Source: Firmicutes bacterium OM04-13BH
Lineage (GTDB): Bacteria > Bacillota > Clostridia > Lachnospirales > Lachnospiraceae
Assembly (NCBI GenBank): GCA_003481745.1
Contig: QULP01000006.1
Coordinates: 124,001 to 188,000, forward strand
Direction of reading: 5' to 3'
Length of the DNA stretch: 64,000 bases
The position numbers were made by a program, and so were the translations under genes. Numbering within the stretch: position 1 is the stretch's first letter; each line of letters begins with the position of its first letter. Shown here piece after piece: positions 24,926 through 34,294 of this stretch. Below the pieces are notes generated by a model that had not been told where the DNA came from, did not search any database, and worked only from the letters and a program-made list of their open reading frames with translations.

Positions 24926-27082
24926 CTATTTTTTTATCTCCTCTGTCTCGATAATAAACCGTACACTTCCGCTCTGCCCTTCGTAAATCCCTCCAAAGTT
25001 CTGGTACTCGGCATCTACTTTTTTAAGACCTCGTATCTTTGTTGTCAAATTTGTCAGGTCATCACCTGCAAGGTCGGTTAATTTCTGAATGGCTTCTTTA
25101 TCAAACTCTGCAAATCCTTCATCTAAAGCTTTCATCCCATCTATCAATGCCTGATAACCACTGTCGAGAGCACTTCCGGCACTGCTTAACTGGTCTGTTC
25201 CTTCACTTAAACTCTGACCGCCCACGTATAGCTGACCGATTCCATCTGAAAATGCACTGATTCCGGTGTTTAACTGACTGCTTCCTTTAGCAAGCTGCTC
25301 GGCTGCATTTTGAATCGTCTCCATTCCTTCCTGCAAGGTCTGCATCTGTTCCGGAAGTCCTCCAAGCAATTCCGCTGCTTCTCCAAGTGCCTGCATCTGA
25401 GCCTGCATATCCGTCAAAATCGCTGGAAGGGCACTGGTATCCACGCTTAAATCCGGAATATTAAGTTCCGGAATCGAAAGCAGGGTCTGCACTGCCTCTT
25501 CCGTTTTTTCTCTGGCTTCTTTTGTCAGCTCGGTATCCTTAGCATTTTCCTTTAACTGGGTTTCCAGACTGCTCTTTAATCCCTCTTTTAAAATTTCCTG
25601 TTCTTCTTCACTTAAGGAAGTTTCCTGCATCGTCTCATTAAGAGCTGCCTCTACTGCTGAATCTATCTGTGCTTCCCTCTGCGCCTTTGCATCATTTTCA
25701 ATTGCATCCCAGTCAATCGCTCCCAATGTATTTTTTACAGCCTCAACATCGTTTTGAACCGTTGTCTGATAAGTCACTGCCTCTGTCACAAAGTTTTCAA
25801 CCGTTTGAAGCTGAGTCTGTAATTGGGTCAGGGCTGTATTTAATTTCTGGTCATCTGCAACTAATGCGACCATTGCATTTTCTACTCCGCTAAAATCAAC
25901 CCCACTCTGACCGGAAGCATTTCCGAATGAAATCGCTGACAAGCTGTTTGAAAATTGGCACAATCCGTCTGTTAATGCCTGAGCTCCGCTTCCAAGCGCC
26001 GTCTTGTTTTCATTTAATACCTGCATTCCACTCTTTAAGGCATCCACTCCTTCTTTTAAAGAGTCAACTCCGCTTAGATACTGCTTCATATACTCATCAT
26101 AGGTTTTCATTCCATCTAAAAGCTTGCCACTGCCGTCTTTTAATTTTCCTGAAGCCTCTTGAATTTTATCCATGTTATCGGAAGTTTCATCCAAATCATC
26201 GAGATTCTCTTCATCTAAATCACTCAAAAGTCCAGAAGAAAATACCGTCGCTGTAAAATCCAGTTCAAAATCCGTTACATCTGCTGTCACTTCCACATAT
26301 TCCGGAAGCTCAATATCTTTCGTCAGCTCAGAATCGGAGAGATTCAGATTTTCGGAAAGTCCGGGGCAGGCATATCCAATAATCAAATTCTGTCCATCCA
26401 ATGAAATAACTTTTCCATTTTTTACTTCGATATTTGTTGCATTATCCTCTGATAAAAGCAGGGCAGAAATCGCTGCAAACGGAACAGGAAGTTCCACTTT
26501 TTTTCCATTTACATTCGTCTCTTCTTTGGTATGATTTTCATAATCAAAACGAATCTTAAGTGAGCCGCTTTTTCCTGCCAGCTCTTTTGGAGTAATTTCT
26601 TTATCATCCAGAAAATAGCTGATTTGAACTGTTACCGGAAGCTGTTCACTGCTCTTTCCTTCATATTTAATGTCTTCTCCCTGATTGTCCCAGAGAATTG
26701 TTCCATCCGATTGTCTGGTATATTCTTCGTCCCCTTTTATATTTTTGATATCGGTCAGATTCGAATAATCCTGAATCTTCTTCTCATTTTTATTTTTTAA
26801 AACTGTATTTACGGTAATCTCATTTACTGTTCCGTCCGCGTCTGCCTTTGCATATACCGTTTCTGTTTTATCTTTTTCTCCATCGGACTGCTTCTCACTG
26901 CTTTGTTCTTTTGTATCATTATCCTTTTGAGACTTTGTTTCCCCCTGTGTATTTCCAGAGGTTTTATCCACATTTTCCTTATCGGAAGAGTTATCCACAC
27001 TGCAGGCAGTCAGTCCAAGAACCACAGCCGTTCCGATTCCAAGAGATTTTTTCCACAATGCATTTCCTATTTTCTTTTCCAC
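24926..27082 (-). CDS. Exported coiled-coil lipoprotein partner of the ABC transporter (YhgE-like repeats)
   Basis: 718-aa protein beginning with a lipoprotein signal (GTAVVLGLTACS, Cys as lipid site), a Ser/Lys/Asp-rich linker, a beta domain of about 200 residues, then long helical stretches with heptad GxxxLxxG patterns (LKEGVDALKSGMQVLNENKT, LNTGISAFSDGIGQLYVGGQ, LSEGTDQLSSAGSALDSG). These X-Gly heptads are typical of YhgE/Pip and ESX-type secretion proteins. It is the last gene of an ATPase-permease-lipoprotein operon, 15 nt after the permease, so probably the extracellular arm of that exporter. I prefer the GTG at 27082, 8 nt after AGGTGG, over that at 27094. Confidence 0.72.
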   Translation of the reverse strand: MEKKIGNALWKKSLGIGTAVVLGLTACSVDNSSDKENVDKTSGNTQGETKSQKDNDTKEQSSEKQSDGEKDKTETVYAKADADGTVNEITVNTVLKNKNEKKIQDYSNLTDIKNIKGDEEYTRQSDGTILWDNQGEDIKYEGKSSEQLPVTVQISYFLDDKEITPKELAGKSGSLKIRFDYENHTKEETNVNGKKVELPVPFAAISALLLSEDNATNIEVKNGKVISLDGQNLIIGYACPGLSENLNLSDSELTKDIELPEYVEVTADVTDFELDFTATVFSSGLLSDLDEENLDDLDETSDNMDKIQEASGKLKDGSGKLLDGMKTYDEYMKQYLSGVDSLKEGVDALKSGMQVLNENKTALGSGAQALTDGLCQFSNSLSAISFGNASGQSGVDFSGVENAMVALVADDQKLNTALTQLQTQLQTVENFVTEAVTYQTTVQNDVEAVKNTLGAIDWDAIENDAKAQREAQIDSAVEAALNETMQETSLSEEEQEILKEGLKSSLETQLKENAKDTELTKEAREKTEEAVQTLLSIPELNIPDLSVDTSALPAILTDMQAQMQALGEAAELLGGLPEQMQTLQEGMETIQNAAEQLAKGSSQLNTGISAFSDGIGQLYVGGQSLSEGTDQLSSAGSALDSGYQALIDGMKALDEGFAEFDKEAIQKLTDLAGDDLTNLTTKIRGLKKVDAEYQNFGGIYEGQSGSVRFIIETEEIKK

Positions 27083-27097
27083 TTTTTCTCCCACCTT

Positions 27098-29425
27098 TCA
27101 CTCTACATTTTTCAAGGCTTCTTCCATCGGAATCTTTCGCACTTTCCGATATTCGATGACTGCAACTACTGCGTAGGTTAAAATTCCGATTGCAAACATT
27201 TCCGGAAACAGTGTCGGACTTACATAAAATGGAATCCATCCGCTCATACTTGTCATCATCATCTGATAAAAAATGATTTCCATCAAACTTTTTTCCAGCG
27301 GAAGCGTGATAATCAGAAGCAGTGCCGTTACAATCGAAGTTGGTATAATGTAAAGTCTCGCAATCTCTGCATTGCTGTAACCTAAAATTTTTGCCATTGA
27401 AATCGACTGCGCATTTTTCTCAATGACAATCTTAGAAAGCAGATAGATGACAACCATAAAGATGACAATCGCAAAACCATCCACCATATACATCATGCTG
27501 CCCATTGATACAGTAAGCTGTCTTGAAATCTTCGTTAAACTTTCCAAATCAATCACAGACGAAATATATTTTTCATCAATATCTGTAATCTCACTGTCTG
27601 ATAAATATCCGCTGAAATAATCATTTCCCAAATCAAAGGTTCGGTTCAATTGTTCGATTGGCATAAATACGCATAAACCGCCCTCATAATCATAAATTCC
27701 GCCTACCGTAAATTCATACTGTGTATCTTCATAGCTTTCTCTTAATGTTATCACATCGCCTTTTTTTACTTTATACTTATCAGAGTACGCTTTGGAAACC
27801 AGCACTTCGTCTCCATCTGTATCTTCAAGTGGAATGTAACAGCTGTCCGACTTTACTCCATAGAGCATAATTTCATCAGTTTTATACTCACTATCCAAAG
27901 TCTTTAAAGAATACGCACTAAATTTTTCTGCATCTTCATTGTCCGTCTGAACTTGATATTCAAAATACATTAAATTCATCAGGCTTTCTAATTTATGTTC
28001 TTCATTCATCGCATTTAACGGTATATTTAAAATATACTGATAATTGCACAACAAATTCTTTTCGATTTCTGTTTGATAATGATTTAAAACCTGCGGAAGC
28101 ATCAACCCAAACATCAAGAGCAGGTTTGCAAATAGAATTCCGACTGTAAGCACAACATAATTGCTGACATTCTGGAAAATCACACGAAGCCGGAATCTTG
28201 AGAAAAATGGAATCCTGGCACTCAACGGTAATGTATATTTTTGTTTTCTTTTCTTTAAATCCCTTCTTAAAAATTTGAGAGGGGACAACGATAATGTTCT
28301 TTTTAATAGGAAGAAATTAATCACTGCCATCAAAAAAACCGGTACAATTGTCGTCATCACAAAGGCTTCACCGTTCCATAATGTCACATAAGTCGGCAGA
28401 CTGTAGCTTCCATAATACATGCCTGCGCAGACATTTTTCAGAACCGTATAACCTAAAATATTTCCGACCACCGCTCCCGCAAATGTAACCAGCATCGGTG
28501 CAGTCATATAGTGAAGAATCAGTTCCCGCCTGGTATAACCCGAAGCCCTTAATGTTCCGATTACTGTAGACTCTTTATGTATCGTATTACTGATTGTAAT
28601 TCCAAATACAAAGGCAAGAATTGCAATTACAATATAAAGCAGGATAATCATCATCATACGGTCACTGCCCATATCTTCACCGGTAAATTGAATCGCCTGA
28701 TTACTGTAACGTGGAACAAATGTTTCAAGGCTGACTTCACTATTTAAGACTTTCATAAAATCTTCTGCCACATTTTTTTCTTCCGTCTCGCCTTTTGGCT
28801 CTGTTCCATATTTCCAGGAATAATTACAAATCATGTTGTCCGTATTAAAAGTATCAAACGCCTCCTCAGTTACAATTCCGACACCAAATTTTACCGCATC
28901 AAACATTGAATCATTATTGTCCGAAAACAGACAGCTATAATCCGAAAGTGCCACAAGCCCTGTAATTTTCCACTCTCTTCTACCTTCCTCTTCGGTAATG
29001 ATATCTCCTACAGACAACTCATTGTTATCCGCATACATACGGTCAATTGCGATTTCATCTGCTGATTCTGGAAATTCTCCTTTCATCAGGCAGACACGAT
29101 TAACTTCTTCACGATTTTTAAAAATTCGCATCGTACTTCCATTTGTCAGCACCGGCTCTGCATAAAAATTTTCATACAATGTCACATCTGACTTTGCTAT
29201 TTCTTTCTGCTGTGCACGGTTCACTTTTTCTTTTACCGTGAAATTCCCATCTTCAATATTATATTTCTCAAAACTTTCATTGTAAGCAGTCAGCATACTT
29301 CCATCTGCTACAAGAAAACCAGATACAAATCCAATAATGCTCATTAACAGAAAGAAAATAACAAAATATTTCCCTGCCTCACCTTTCAGCTCACGAAACA
29401 GCCTCTTTCTTAAAGGATTTTTCAT
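27098..29425 (-). CDS. FtsX/MacB-type ABC transporter permease
   Basis: 775-aa membrane protein with four-plus-four topology: an N-terminal helix (20-42), a large extracytoplasmic domain, three helices around 255-385 (first FtsX domain), a helix near 425-450, a second extracellular domain and three helices at 650-755 (second FtsX domain). This is the duplicated FtsX architecture of exporters that move or process substrates at the outer face rather than importing. It pairs with the ATPase upstream (28 nt) and the lipoprotein downstream. Substrate unknown; lipids, peptides or envelope stress agents are all possible. Confidence 0.85.
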   Translation of the reverse strand: MKNPLRKRLFRELKGEAGKYFVIFFLLMSIIGFVSGFLVADGSMLTAYNESFEKYNIEDGNFTVKEKVNRAQQKEIAKSDVTLYENFYAEPVLTNGSTMRIFKNREEVNRVCLMKGEFPESADEIAIDRMYADNNELSVGDIITEEEGRREWKITGLVALSDYSCLFSDNNDSMFDAVKFGVGIVTEEAFDTFNTDNMICNYSWKYGTEPKGETEEKNVAEDFMKVLNSEVSLETFVPRYSNQAIQFTGEDMGSDRMMMIILLYIVIAILAFVFGITISNTIHKESTVIGTLRASGYTRRELILHYMTAPMLVTFAGAVVGNILGYTVLKNVCAGMYYGSYSLPTYVTLWNGEAFVMTTIVPVFLMAVINFFLLKRTLSLSPLKFLRRDLKKRKQKYTLPLSARIPFFSRFRLRVIFQNVSNYVVLTVGILFANLLLMFGLMLPQVLNHYQTEIEKNLLCNYQYILNIPLNAMNEEHKLESLMNLMYFEYQVQTDNEDAEKFSAYSLKTLDSEYKTDEIMLYGVKSDSCYIPLEDTDGDEVLVSKAYSDKYKVKKGDVITLRESYEDTQYEFTVGGIYDYEGGLCVFMPIEQLNRTFDLGNDYFSGYLSDSEITDIDEKYISSVIDLESLTKISRQLTVSMGSMMYMVDGFAIVIFMVVIYLLSKIVIEKNAQSISMAKILGYSNAEIARLYIIPTSIVTALLLIITLPLEKSLMEIIFYQMMMTSMSGWIPFYVSPTLFPEMFAIGILTYAVVAVIEYRKVRKIPMEEALKNVE

Positions 29426-29453
29426 TTTTTCCTGTCACTCCCCTATTTCCCAT

Positions 29454-30152
29454 TTACCACTCTAAATCCTGGGCACTTACACGTGCTTCATTCACATAAT
29501 TCTTCCGAATCATTCCATCTCGCAGACGCACCACACGATCCGCCATATCTTTGATGGCATCGTTATGCGTTACCATGATAATTGTATTGCCATATTTTTG
29601 ATTTACGGTCTCAATTAATTTTAAGATTTCTTTTGAAGTTTTATAATCAAGCGCGCCTGTCGGTTCATCACAAAGCAAAATATCCGGATTTTTAATAATT
29701 GCACGCCCAATGGCAGTACGCTGCTGCTGACCACCCGAAAGCTGGTTCGGCAGTTTTTTGCGGTGTTCATACAATCCTAATGTACGCAGAAGTTCTTCCA
29801 TCTCAAGCGGTTTGTCACTTAAATACGCCCCGACCTCAATGTTTTCCTGAACTGTCAGGTTTGGAATTAAGTTATACATCTGGAAAATATAACCCAGATG
29901 TTTTCTTCTGTATAACGTCAGACGCTTTTCATTCATGTTTGACATTTTTTCCCCATCAATGCAGATATCTCCACTGTCTGCCCCGTCGATTCCCCCGATG
30001 ATATTTAATAATGTAGATTTTCCCGAACCCGACGGTCCAAGTAAAACACAAAACTCTCCTCTGTTGATTTCCAGATTAATTCCCTTTAAGACCTCAACAA
30101 AACTGTCCCCCTGCCCAAAGGATTTTTTTATATCACGAATCTCAAGAAACAT
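29454..30152 (-). CDS. MacB/LolD-type ABC transporter ATPase
   Basis: 232-aa ATPase with Walker A GPSGSGKST, Q-loop QMYNLIPNLTV, signature LSGGQQQR, Walker B ILLCDEPTGALD and the H-loop in MVTHND. The signature spelled with QQQ and EPTGALD is typical of the LolD/MacB exporter group. First gene of the exporter operon. AAGGGAG precedes the ATG, and a TTAGT-N4-ACTAA dyad overlaps the promoter area, suggesting control by a dimeric repressor encoded elsewhere. Confidence 0.92.
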   Translation of the reverse strand: MFLEIRDIKKSFGQGDSFVEVLKGINLEINRGEFCVLLGPSGSGKSTLLNIIGGIDGADSGDICIDGEKMSNMNEKRLTLYRRKHLGYIFQMYNLIPNLTVQENIEVGAYLSDKPLEMEELLRTLGLYEHRKKLPNQLSGGQQQRTAIGRAIIKNPDILLCDEPTGALDYKTSKEILKLIETVNQKYGNTIIMVTHNDAIKDMADRVVRLRDGMIRKNYVNEARVSAQDLEW

Positions 30153-30174
30153 AGTTTGTTTTCTCTCCCTTATA

Positions 30175-30188
30175 TTAGTTTATACTAA
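30175..30188. promoter_or_regulatory. Candidate operator for the ABC exporter operon
   Basis: Inverted repeat TTAGT-TTAT-ACTAA about 20 nt upstream of the ATPase start codon. Short TTAGT-type dyads are common operators of TetR-family repressors. No such repressor gene is in the window. Confidence 0.4.
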
Positions 30189-30326
30189 CCATTGTAGCAC
30201 CAGATGGTTTTTTCGTAAATAAAAAAGAATGTTTTAAATTAGTCTTTGTCACTCTATATTTTTTCTGCTATAATGTGCGTAGACAAAAAATTATCTATTA
30301 TTCTTAATTTTATGGAGGGCTTTAAA

Positions 30327-30578
30327 ATGACAGTATTTAATACAAAAGGTGTCTGTTCTCGTTCTATTGAAATTGAACTCGACGGTGACACTGTAAAATC
30401 AGTAAAATTCAATGGCGGATGCAATGGAAACACTCAGGGTGTTGCTGCTTTGGTAAAAGGAATGAAAGTAGATGAAGCAATCTCCCGCTTAAAAGGAATT
30501 GACTGCGGTGGCCGTGGCACATCCTGCCCGGATCAGCTTGCTAAAGCATTAGAACAAATGAAAACCCAGAATGCATAA
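30327..30578 (+). CDS. TSCPD-domain protein (TIGR03905 family)
   Basis: 83-aa protein made almost wholly of one TSCPD domain: FNTKGVCSRSIEIELDG at the start and CGGRGTSCPDQLAKAL near the end, with Cys in both segments plus a GGCNGNT motif between. This family occurs alone in anaerobes; in other proteins the domain is attached to ribonucleotide reductases, where the Cys residues may bind metal. Its own role is unknown. ATG 30327 follows GGAGGG. Transcribed alone between a T-rich leader and a strong terminator. Confidence 0.85.
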   Translation: MTVFNTKGVCSRSIEIELDGDTVKSVKFNGGCNGNTQGVAALVKGMKVDEAISRLKGIDCGGRGTSCPDQLAKALEQMKTQNA

Positions 30579-30585
30579 AGCATAG

Positions 30586-30631
30586 AAAAAGAGTGGTTCT
30601 GAATCCTTTTTTCAGAATCACTCTTTTTTTC
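30586..30631. terminator. Bidirectional intrinsic terminator
   Basis: Perfect stem AGAGTGGTTCTGAA (one mismatch)/TTCAGAATCACTCT followed by seven Ts on the plus strand and five on the minus strand; serves the TSCPD gene and the convergent DUF6171 gene. Confidence 0.9.
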
Positions 30632-30909
30632 TACCATCTCTTTTCAACTGCCGGACAGTGATTTTTCTTCATCACTGCCCGCATTTCCACGAAACACCCA
30701 CAGATTCGACACATTCCACTCAGCAGATTATCACACTCCTTACATTTTGCAAGGCGGTTTTGATACTTCTCATCTTCTACTTTTAAATCTTTGTCTATCT
30801 GTGCGATGTACTTTCGCAAATCTGTAAAATACTCGCCTTCATCCATATCCTGCAGAAGACATTTTCTACAGATTTTTCTATACGATGGCTCTTTCTCTAT
30901 CTGTCCCAT
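30631..30909 (-). CDS. Cysteine-rich small protein, DUF6171 type
   Basis: 92-aa cytoplasmic protein with paired CxxC motifs: CRKCLLQDM near residue 15, CKECDNLL near 57 and CRICGCFVEMRA near 67, with a last CPAVEKRW. The pattern matches the small zinc-ribbon-like DUF6171 proteins of Clostridia, of unknown function. The start overlaps the end of the upstream hydrolase gene by 13 nt, so it is translationally coupled to it. Confidence 0.75.
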   Translation of the reverse strand: MGQIEKEPSYRKICRKCLLQDMDEGEYFTDLRKYIAQIDKDLKVEDEKYQNRLAKCKECDNLLSGMCRICGCFVEMRAVMKKNHCPAVEKRW

Positions 30910-32504
30910 TTGTCACAAAGCGAATTAATCTGGTCTGCCAATCTTGCAAGATCCTTATTTGCTCCGCCCTCATTATGCCGGATAACTGCAAGCAGTCTGT
31001 GACCGGCAGCCACAAGTCTCGCATAAACACCAGATGCCTTGCGTGCTTTCGCTTTCTCCTTTGCATGTTCTATTATGATACCTTCGGTCTCTTTCTCCAG
31101 TACATTATTTGCCAAATCAAAGACCGTTCCACTAAACGGAGCGTAGGTATCATAGCCCAGTTCATTTTTCAGCCGTTCTGCAAAGAGTGTACAGACGGTA
31201 TCTTCTCCATGTGTCACAAACACACGCTGTGGTTTTTCTTTAAATGCAGATGCCCAGCGCATCAATCCTTCATTATCTGCATGACCACTGATTCCCGAAA
31301 GTCTTACAATCTCTGCTGATACATGAATTTCTTCACCAAACAGTCTTACATCCTTTGCACCCTCCAAAAGTGCACGACCAAGTGTTCCAACTGCCTGATA
31401 TCCAACAAACACAATCGTAGAATTTTCACGCCACAGATTATGTTTTAAATGATGTTTGATTCGACCGGCATCACACATACCACTTGCAGAAAGAATGACT
31501 TTATAATGTTCATCAAAGTTAATGGCACGGGATTCATCACTTGTAATCGAAAGCTTCAGACCCGGAAATGCAATCGGGTTAATTCCCTGATTCAAAAGCT
31601 CCATTGCCTCTTCATCATAGCAATCTACATAATGCTCTTTAAAAATATTGGTCGCCTGCACAGCAAGCGGGCTATCGACATACACATCAAAATCTGGAAA
31701 TTCCGGAAGCAGGTTATCTGCCTTAATCTTACGAAGAAAATACAGCATTTCCTGCGTTCTGCCGACTGCAAATGAAGGAACAACAACATTTCCATGACGC
31801 TTAAAGGTTCGCCTTAAGATATCAACCAATTCCTGCACATAGTCTGGGCGCTCTCCATGACTTCTGTCACCATAAGTAGATTCCATGACTACATAATCCG
31901 CAGACTCAAGGTATTCAGGGTCTTTAATCAATGGCTGGTCTGTATTTCCGATATCGCCGGAAAATACAATCTTCTTCTCAACGCCATCTTCCGTAATCCA
32001 GATCTCAATACTCGAAGAACCTAATAAATGTCCTGCATCCACAAAACGAACTTTAATTCCATCTGCAAGCTGAACTATTTTATGATAATCACACGGAACA
32101 AACTGCTGAATTACATTCAAAGCATCTTCCATCGTATACGCCGGAACAAACTCCGGCTGCCCATTTCTTCTTGCCTTACGGTTTCGCCACTCTGCCTCGA
32201 AGGTCTGAATGTGAGCACTATCACGAAGCATGATATCACACAAATCGCAGGTTGCAGCGGTTGCATAAATCGGACCGCGAAATCCTCTTGCATAAGCCAG
32301 AGGGAAATTTCCGGAATGGTCAATATGCGCATGCGTCAGCAATGCAAAATCCACATCCGACATCGGAACCGGCACATCCTGATTCTCATACTGGTCAGGT
32401 CCCTGTTCCATACCACAGTCTACGAGAAATCTCTTGCCCGCAGCTTCTAAAAAGTAACAGCTACCTGTAACTTCATGAGTCGCACCTATAAATGTCAACT
32501 TCAT
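30897..32504 (-). CDS. Metallo-beta-lactamase/beta-CASP hydrolase (RNA-processing type)
   Basis: 535-aa cytoplasmic enzyme of the CPSF73/YSH1-like beta-CASP group, which acts on RNA as endo- or exonuclease. Metal ligands in HAHIDHSG (about residue 58), VDAGHLLGSS, FSGDIGN and the last histidine in ISGHADNEGL; the beta-CASP insert spans about 190-400 with YVDSPLA. The rest of the C-terminus (EHAKEKAKARKASG) is basic. Its substrate here is unknown. A TATAAT box at 32553-32558 and an inverted repeat surround its leader. Confidence 0.9.
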   Translation of the reverse strand: MKLTFIGATHEVTGSCYFLEAAGKRFLVDCGMEQGPDQYENQDVPVPMSDVDFALLTHAHIDHSGNFPLAYARGFRGPIYATAATCDLCDIMLRDSAHIQTFEAEWRNRKARRNGQPEFVPAYTMEDALNVIQQFVPCDYHKIVQLADGIKVRFVDAGHLLGSSSIEIWITEDGVEKKIVFSGDIGNTDQPLIKDPEYLESADYVVMESTYGDRSHGERPDYVQELVDILRRTFKRHGNVVVPSFAVGRTQEMLYFLRKIKADNLLPEFPDFDVYVDSPLAVQATNIFKEHYVDCYDEEAMELLNQGINPIAFPGLKLSITSDESRAINFDEHYKVILSASGMCDAGRIKHHLKHNLWRENSTIVFVGYQAVGTLGRALLEGAKDVRLFGEEIHVSAEIVRLSGISGHADNEGLMRWASAFKEKPQRVFVTHGEDTVCTLFAERLKNELGYDTYAPFSGTVFDLANNVLEKETEGIIIEHAKEKAKARKASGVYARLVAAGHRLLAVIRHNEGGANKDLARLADQINSLCDKWDR

Positions 32505-32509
32505 AAAAA

Positions 32510-32573
32510 AACCCCCTTTGCGGTTTTAATTCAAGCACTTTCAAGATAGTACTATTATACCGCAAATAGGGGT
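32510..32573. promoter_or_regulatory. Inverted repeat around the promoter of the beta-CASP gene
   Basis: Arms AACCCCCTTTGCGGT (32510-32524) and ACCGCAAATAGGGGT (32559-32573) flank a TATAAT -10 (32553-32558, minus). The inner arm carries the AAAGGGGG ribosome site and is followed by seven Ts before the ATG. With a start near 32546 only one arm would be in the mRNA, so a DNA-level operator is more likely than an attenuator. Confidence 0.35.
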
Positions 32574-32791
32574 CTTTTGATAGTTTTTTCAGATTATTTT
32601 ATAAAAGTTTATGATTTTTTTTAAAACAGGGTTTTAAACTTTTTTACTTAAAGATACTAAAAAATACAAATTGTTCTTAGGATAAAAATACTTATTCTTT
32701 TCATTCACAGCTGGCAATTTACGAACTATGACCTTATTTATTGGTCATTAAGATAGAAGATTCTTGCCGAGTTTAAAATTGAATAAAAAAA

Positions 32792-33289
32792 TTAATCAAT
32801 CCAGATACCGTTAGTAACTGGCATTTGAGATTCAGAAGTGCCACCTTTCTGGGCAACACAACCAACTCTTACTCGATAATAATACCCACCTTTAACCTTT
32901 ACGTTATAACTACGGGACATGGACGCTGCATTTGTTGCAGTATCTCCATAAGTACCACAATTTACCCATCCACCATCATAACGTTGTAAATACATTTTTA
33001 CAATCAATTTATCACAGGTTTTATAAGCAAGAGTTGCACCATAAATATTGACCGTACGATTTCCAATATCACTAATCTTTCCGATTCCTTGATTCAAAAT
33101 ACTTCCTCTGGCTACATTCTGCCAGATAGCTTCCGCTGATTCTTCATTTGTTAAAATAGAACCATCTACTTCTTTTCCTAAATCTTCTAATCCATCTGCC
33201 GATACTGAAATAGAAGATAAGGTTAAAAATAAAGATAACGCCAACATCGCTACTACTGATTTTTTTAATTTTCTAATTACTGTTTTCAA
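32792..33289 (-). CDS. Secreted small protein, DUF6147 type
   Basis: 165-aa exported protein with signal peptide (VVAMLALSLFLTLSSISVSA) and a compact beta domain rich in Tyr/Gly (LYLQRYDGGWVNCGTYGDTA read as MYLQRYDGG...), close to the DUF6147 family of unknown function. Two Cys residues (YKTCDKL and VNCGTY) plus one near the end may form a disulphide. Start TTG 33289 with AAAGGGG upstream. It follows the 286-aa gene with 19 nt between, so they form one unit. The pair suggests a sensed or secreted product linked with a membrane-anchored partner. Confidence 0.65.
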   Translation of the reverse strand: MKTVIRKLKKSVVAMLALSLFLTLSSISVSADGLEDLGKEVDGSILTNEESAEAIWQNVARGSILNQGIGKISDIGNRTVNIYGATLAYKTCDKLIVKMYLQRYDGGWVNCGTYGDTATNAASMSRSYNVKVKGGYYYRVRVGCVAQKGGTSESQMPVTNGIWID

Positions 33290-33308
33290 GTGAAGTCCCC
33301 TTTCCGGA

Positions 33309-34169
33309 TTAATATATAACATCTTTGATGATTTTTTTCATTTCATCTTCTGTTATTCTTCCGGAAATTCGATAGTAAGAATTTTTATAATCCCATTGTG
33401 CCAGATATGTAGAAGTCTCTTCTCCTTCATCTTTTATTTTCCACAACTCAGCCTCTATATCTGATATCTCTCCTTTAACTTTACCTAAGCAATCTCCTTC
33501 ATCATTTCGATAAAGACCACTGGTGTTAGTATAATTCGCCTGTACTACAAAATACATGTAGTTTTCACCATTATAATATCTTATATACACTGATTGTGCT
33601 ATCTCATCAATTTCATAAGAGTCAAAATCCATTTTATCTGGTAAATATAAAAAATCAGGCACTTCCACCTGCAATTTCTCTTCTATCTCATTTCTGGCTT
33701 CTTCTTCCGTTCTGTCACTAATCAATCTATCTTGACTGTTTTCTATTTCTGTATTTTTCTCATCCCCCAACACTTCATTCGCTTTATCCATAACATAGCT
33801 CCTGCCTCCTTGTGTGCTCATACTCACACCGAACAATCCAAAGCAGGTTATCACAGCTGCGGCGGTCATGCCGAGGAATTTTTTGCTTATGCGGTGATTA
33901 AAGAATTTAACCACTTTTGTATTCTGATTTTCTTTTGTGTTTTCTTCTGTAGATTTGGTTTCATCTTCAAGGTGTTTTGTGTTTTCTTCTTCGAGCAGCC
34001 CCTCATCCCGAGCTTCAACTACCAGCTTTTGAAACAGTTCTTCCGGTGGCTCAAAATCATCGAACCTGTCATCTGTTTCCAGACGTTTTACCAGCTCATC
34101 TGCTTCTTTTCGGAACTGTTCTTCTGCCCAGGTACTGCTTTTTGCGCTGTTTTCTTCGTTTTTATTCAT
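33309..34169 (-). CDS. Single-pass membrane protein with DUF4367-like extracellular domain
   Basis: 286-aa protein. The N-terminal about 95 residues are cytoplasmic and acidic (FEPPEELFQKLVVEARDEGL), then one helix (LGMTAAAVITCFGLFGVSM), then an outer domain of about 170 residues with YLPDKMDFDSYEID and the VQANYTNTSGLYR segments, as in DUF4367. Such proteins often act as anti-sigma or sensor partners. It lies one divergent gene away from a sigma-factor gene, but is not in its operon, so partnership is a guess. Confidence 0.65.
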   Translation of the reverse strand: MNKNEENSAKSSTWAEEQFRKEADELVKRLETDDRFDDFEPPEELFQKLVVEARDEGLLEEENTKHLEDETKSTEENTKENQNTKVVKFFNHRISKKFLGMTAAAVITCFGLFGVSMSTQGGRSYVMDKANEVLGDEKNTEIENSQDRLISDRTEEEARNEIEEKLQVEVPDFLYLPDKMDFDSYEIDEIAQSVYIRYYNGENYMYFVVQANYTNTSGLYRNDEGDCLGKVKGEISDIEAELWKIKDEGEETSTYLAQWDYKNSYYRISGRITEDEMKKIIKDVIY

Positions 34170-34294
34170 GAATTTCCTATCTTTTCTTGACTTTTCACAA
34201 CGACTGTATCATATTATCTAATAGACGCTGCAATGTCCGTCTTATTGAATGTTGTACATCGAAACATTGATTTTTGATTTATCAGGAGGTTCCA

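Noticed and set aside
26172..26534. Ser-rich plus-strand frame antisense to the lipoprotein
   Set aside because: Mirror of Glu/Asp-rich coding sequence; no start signals.
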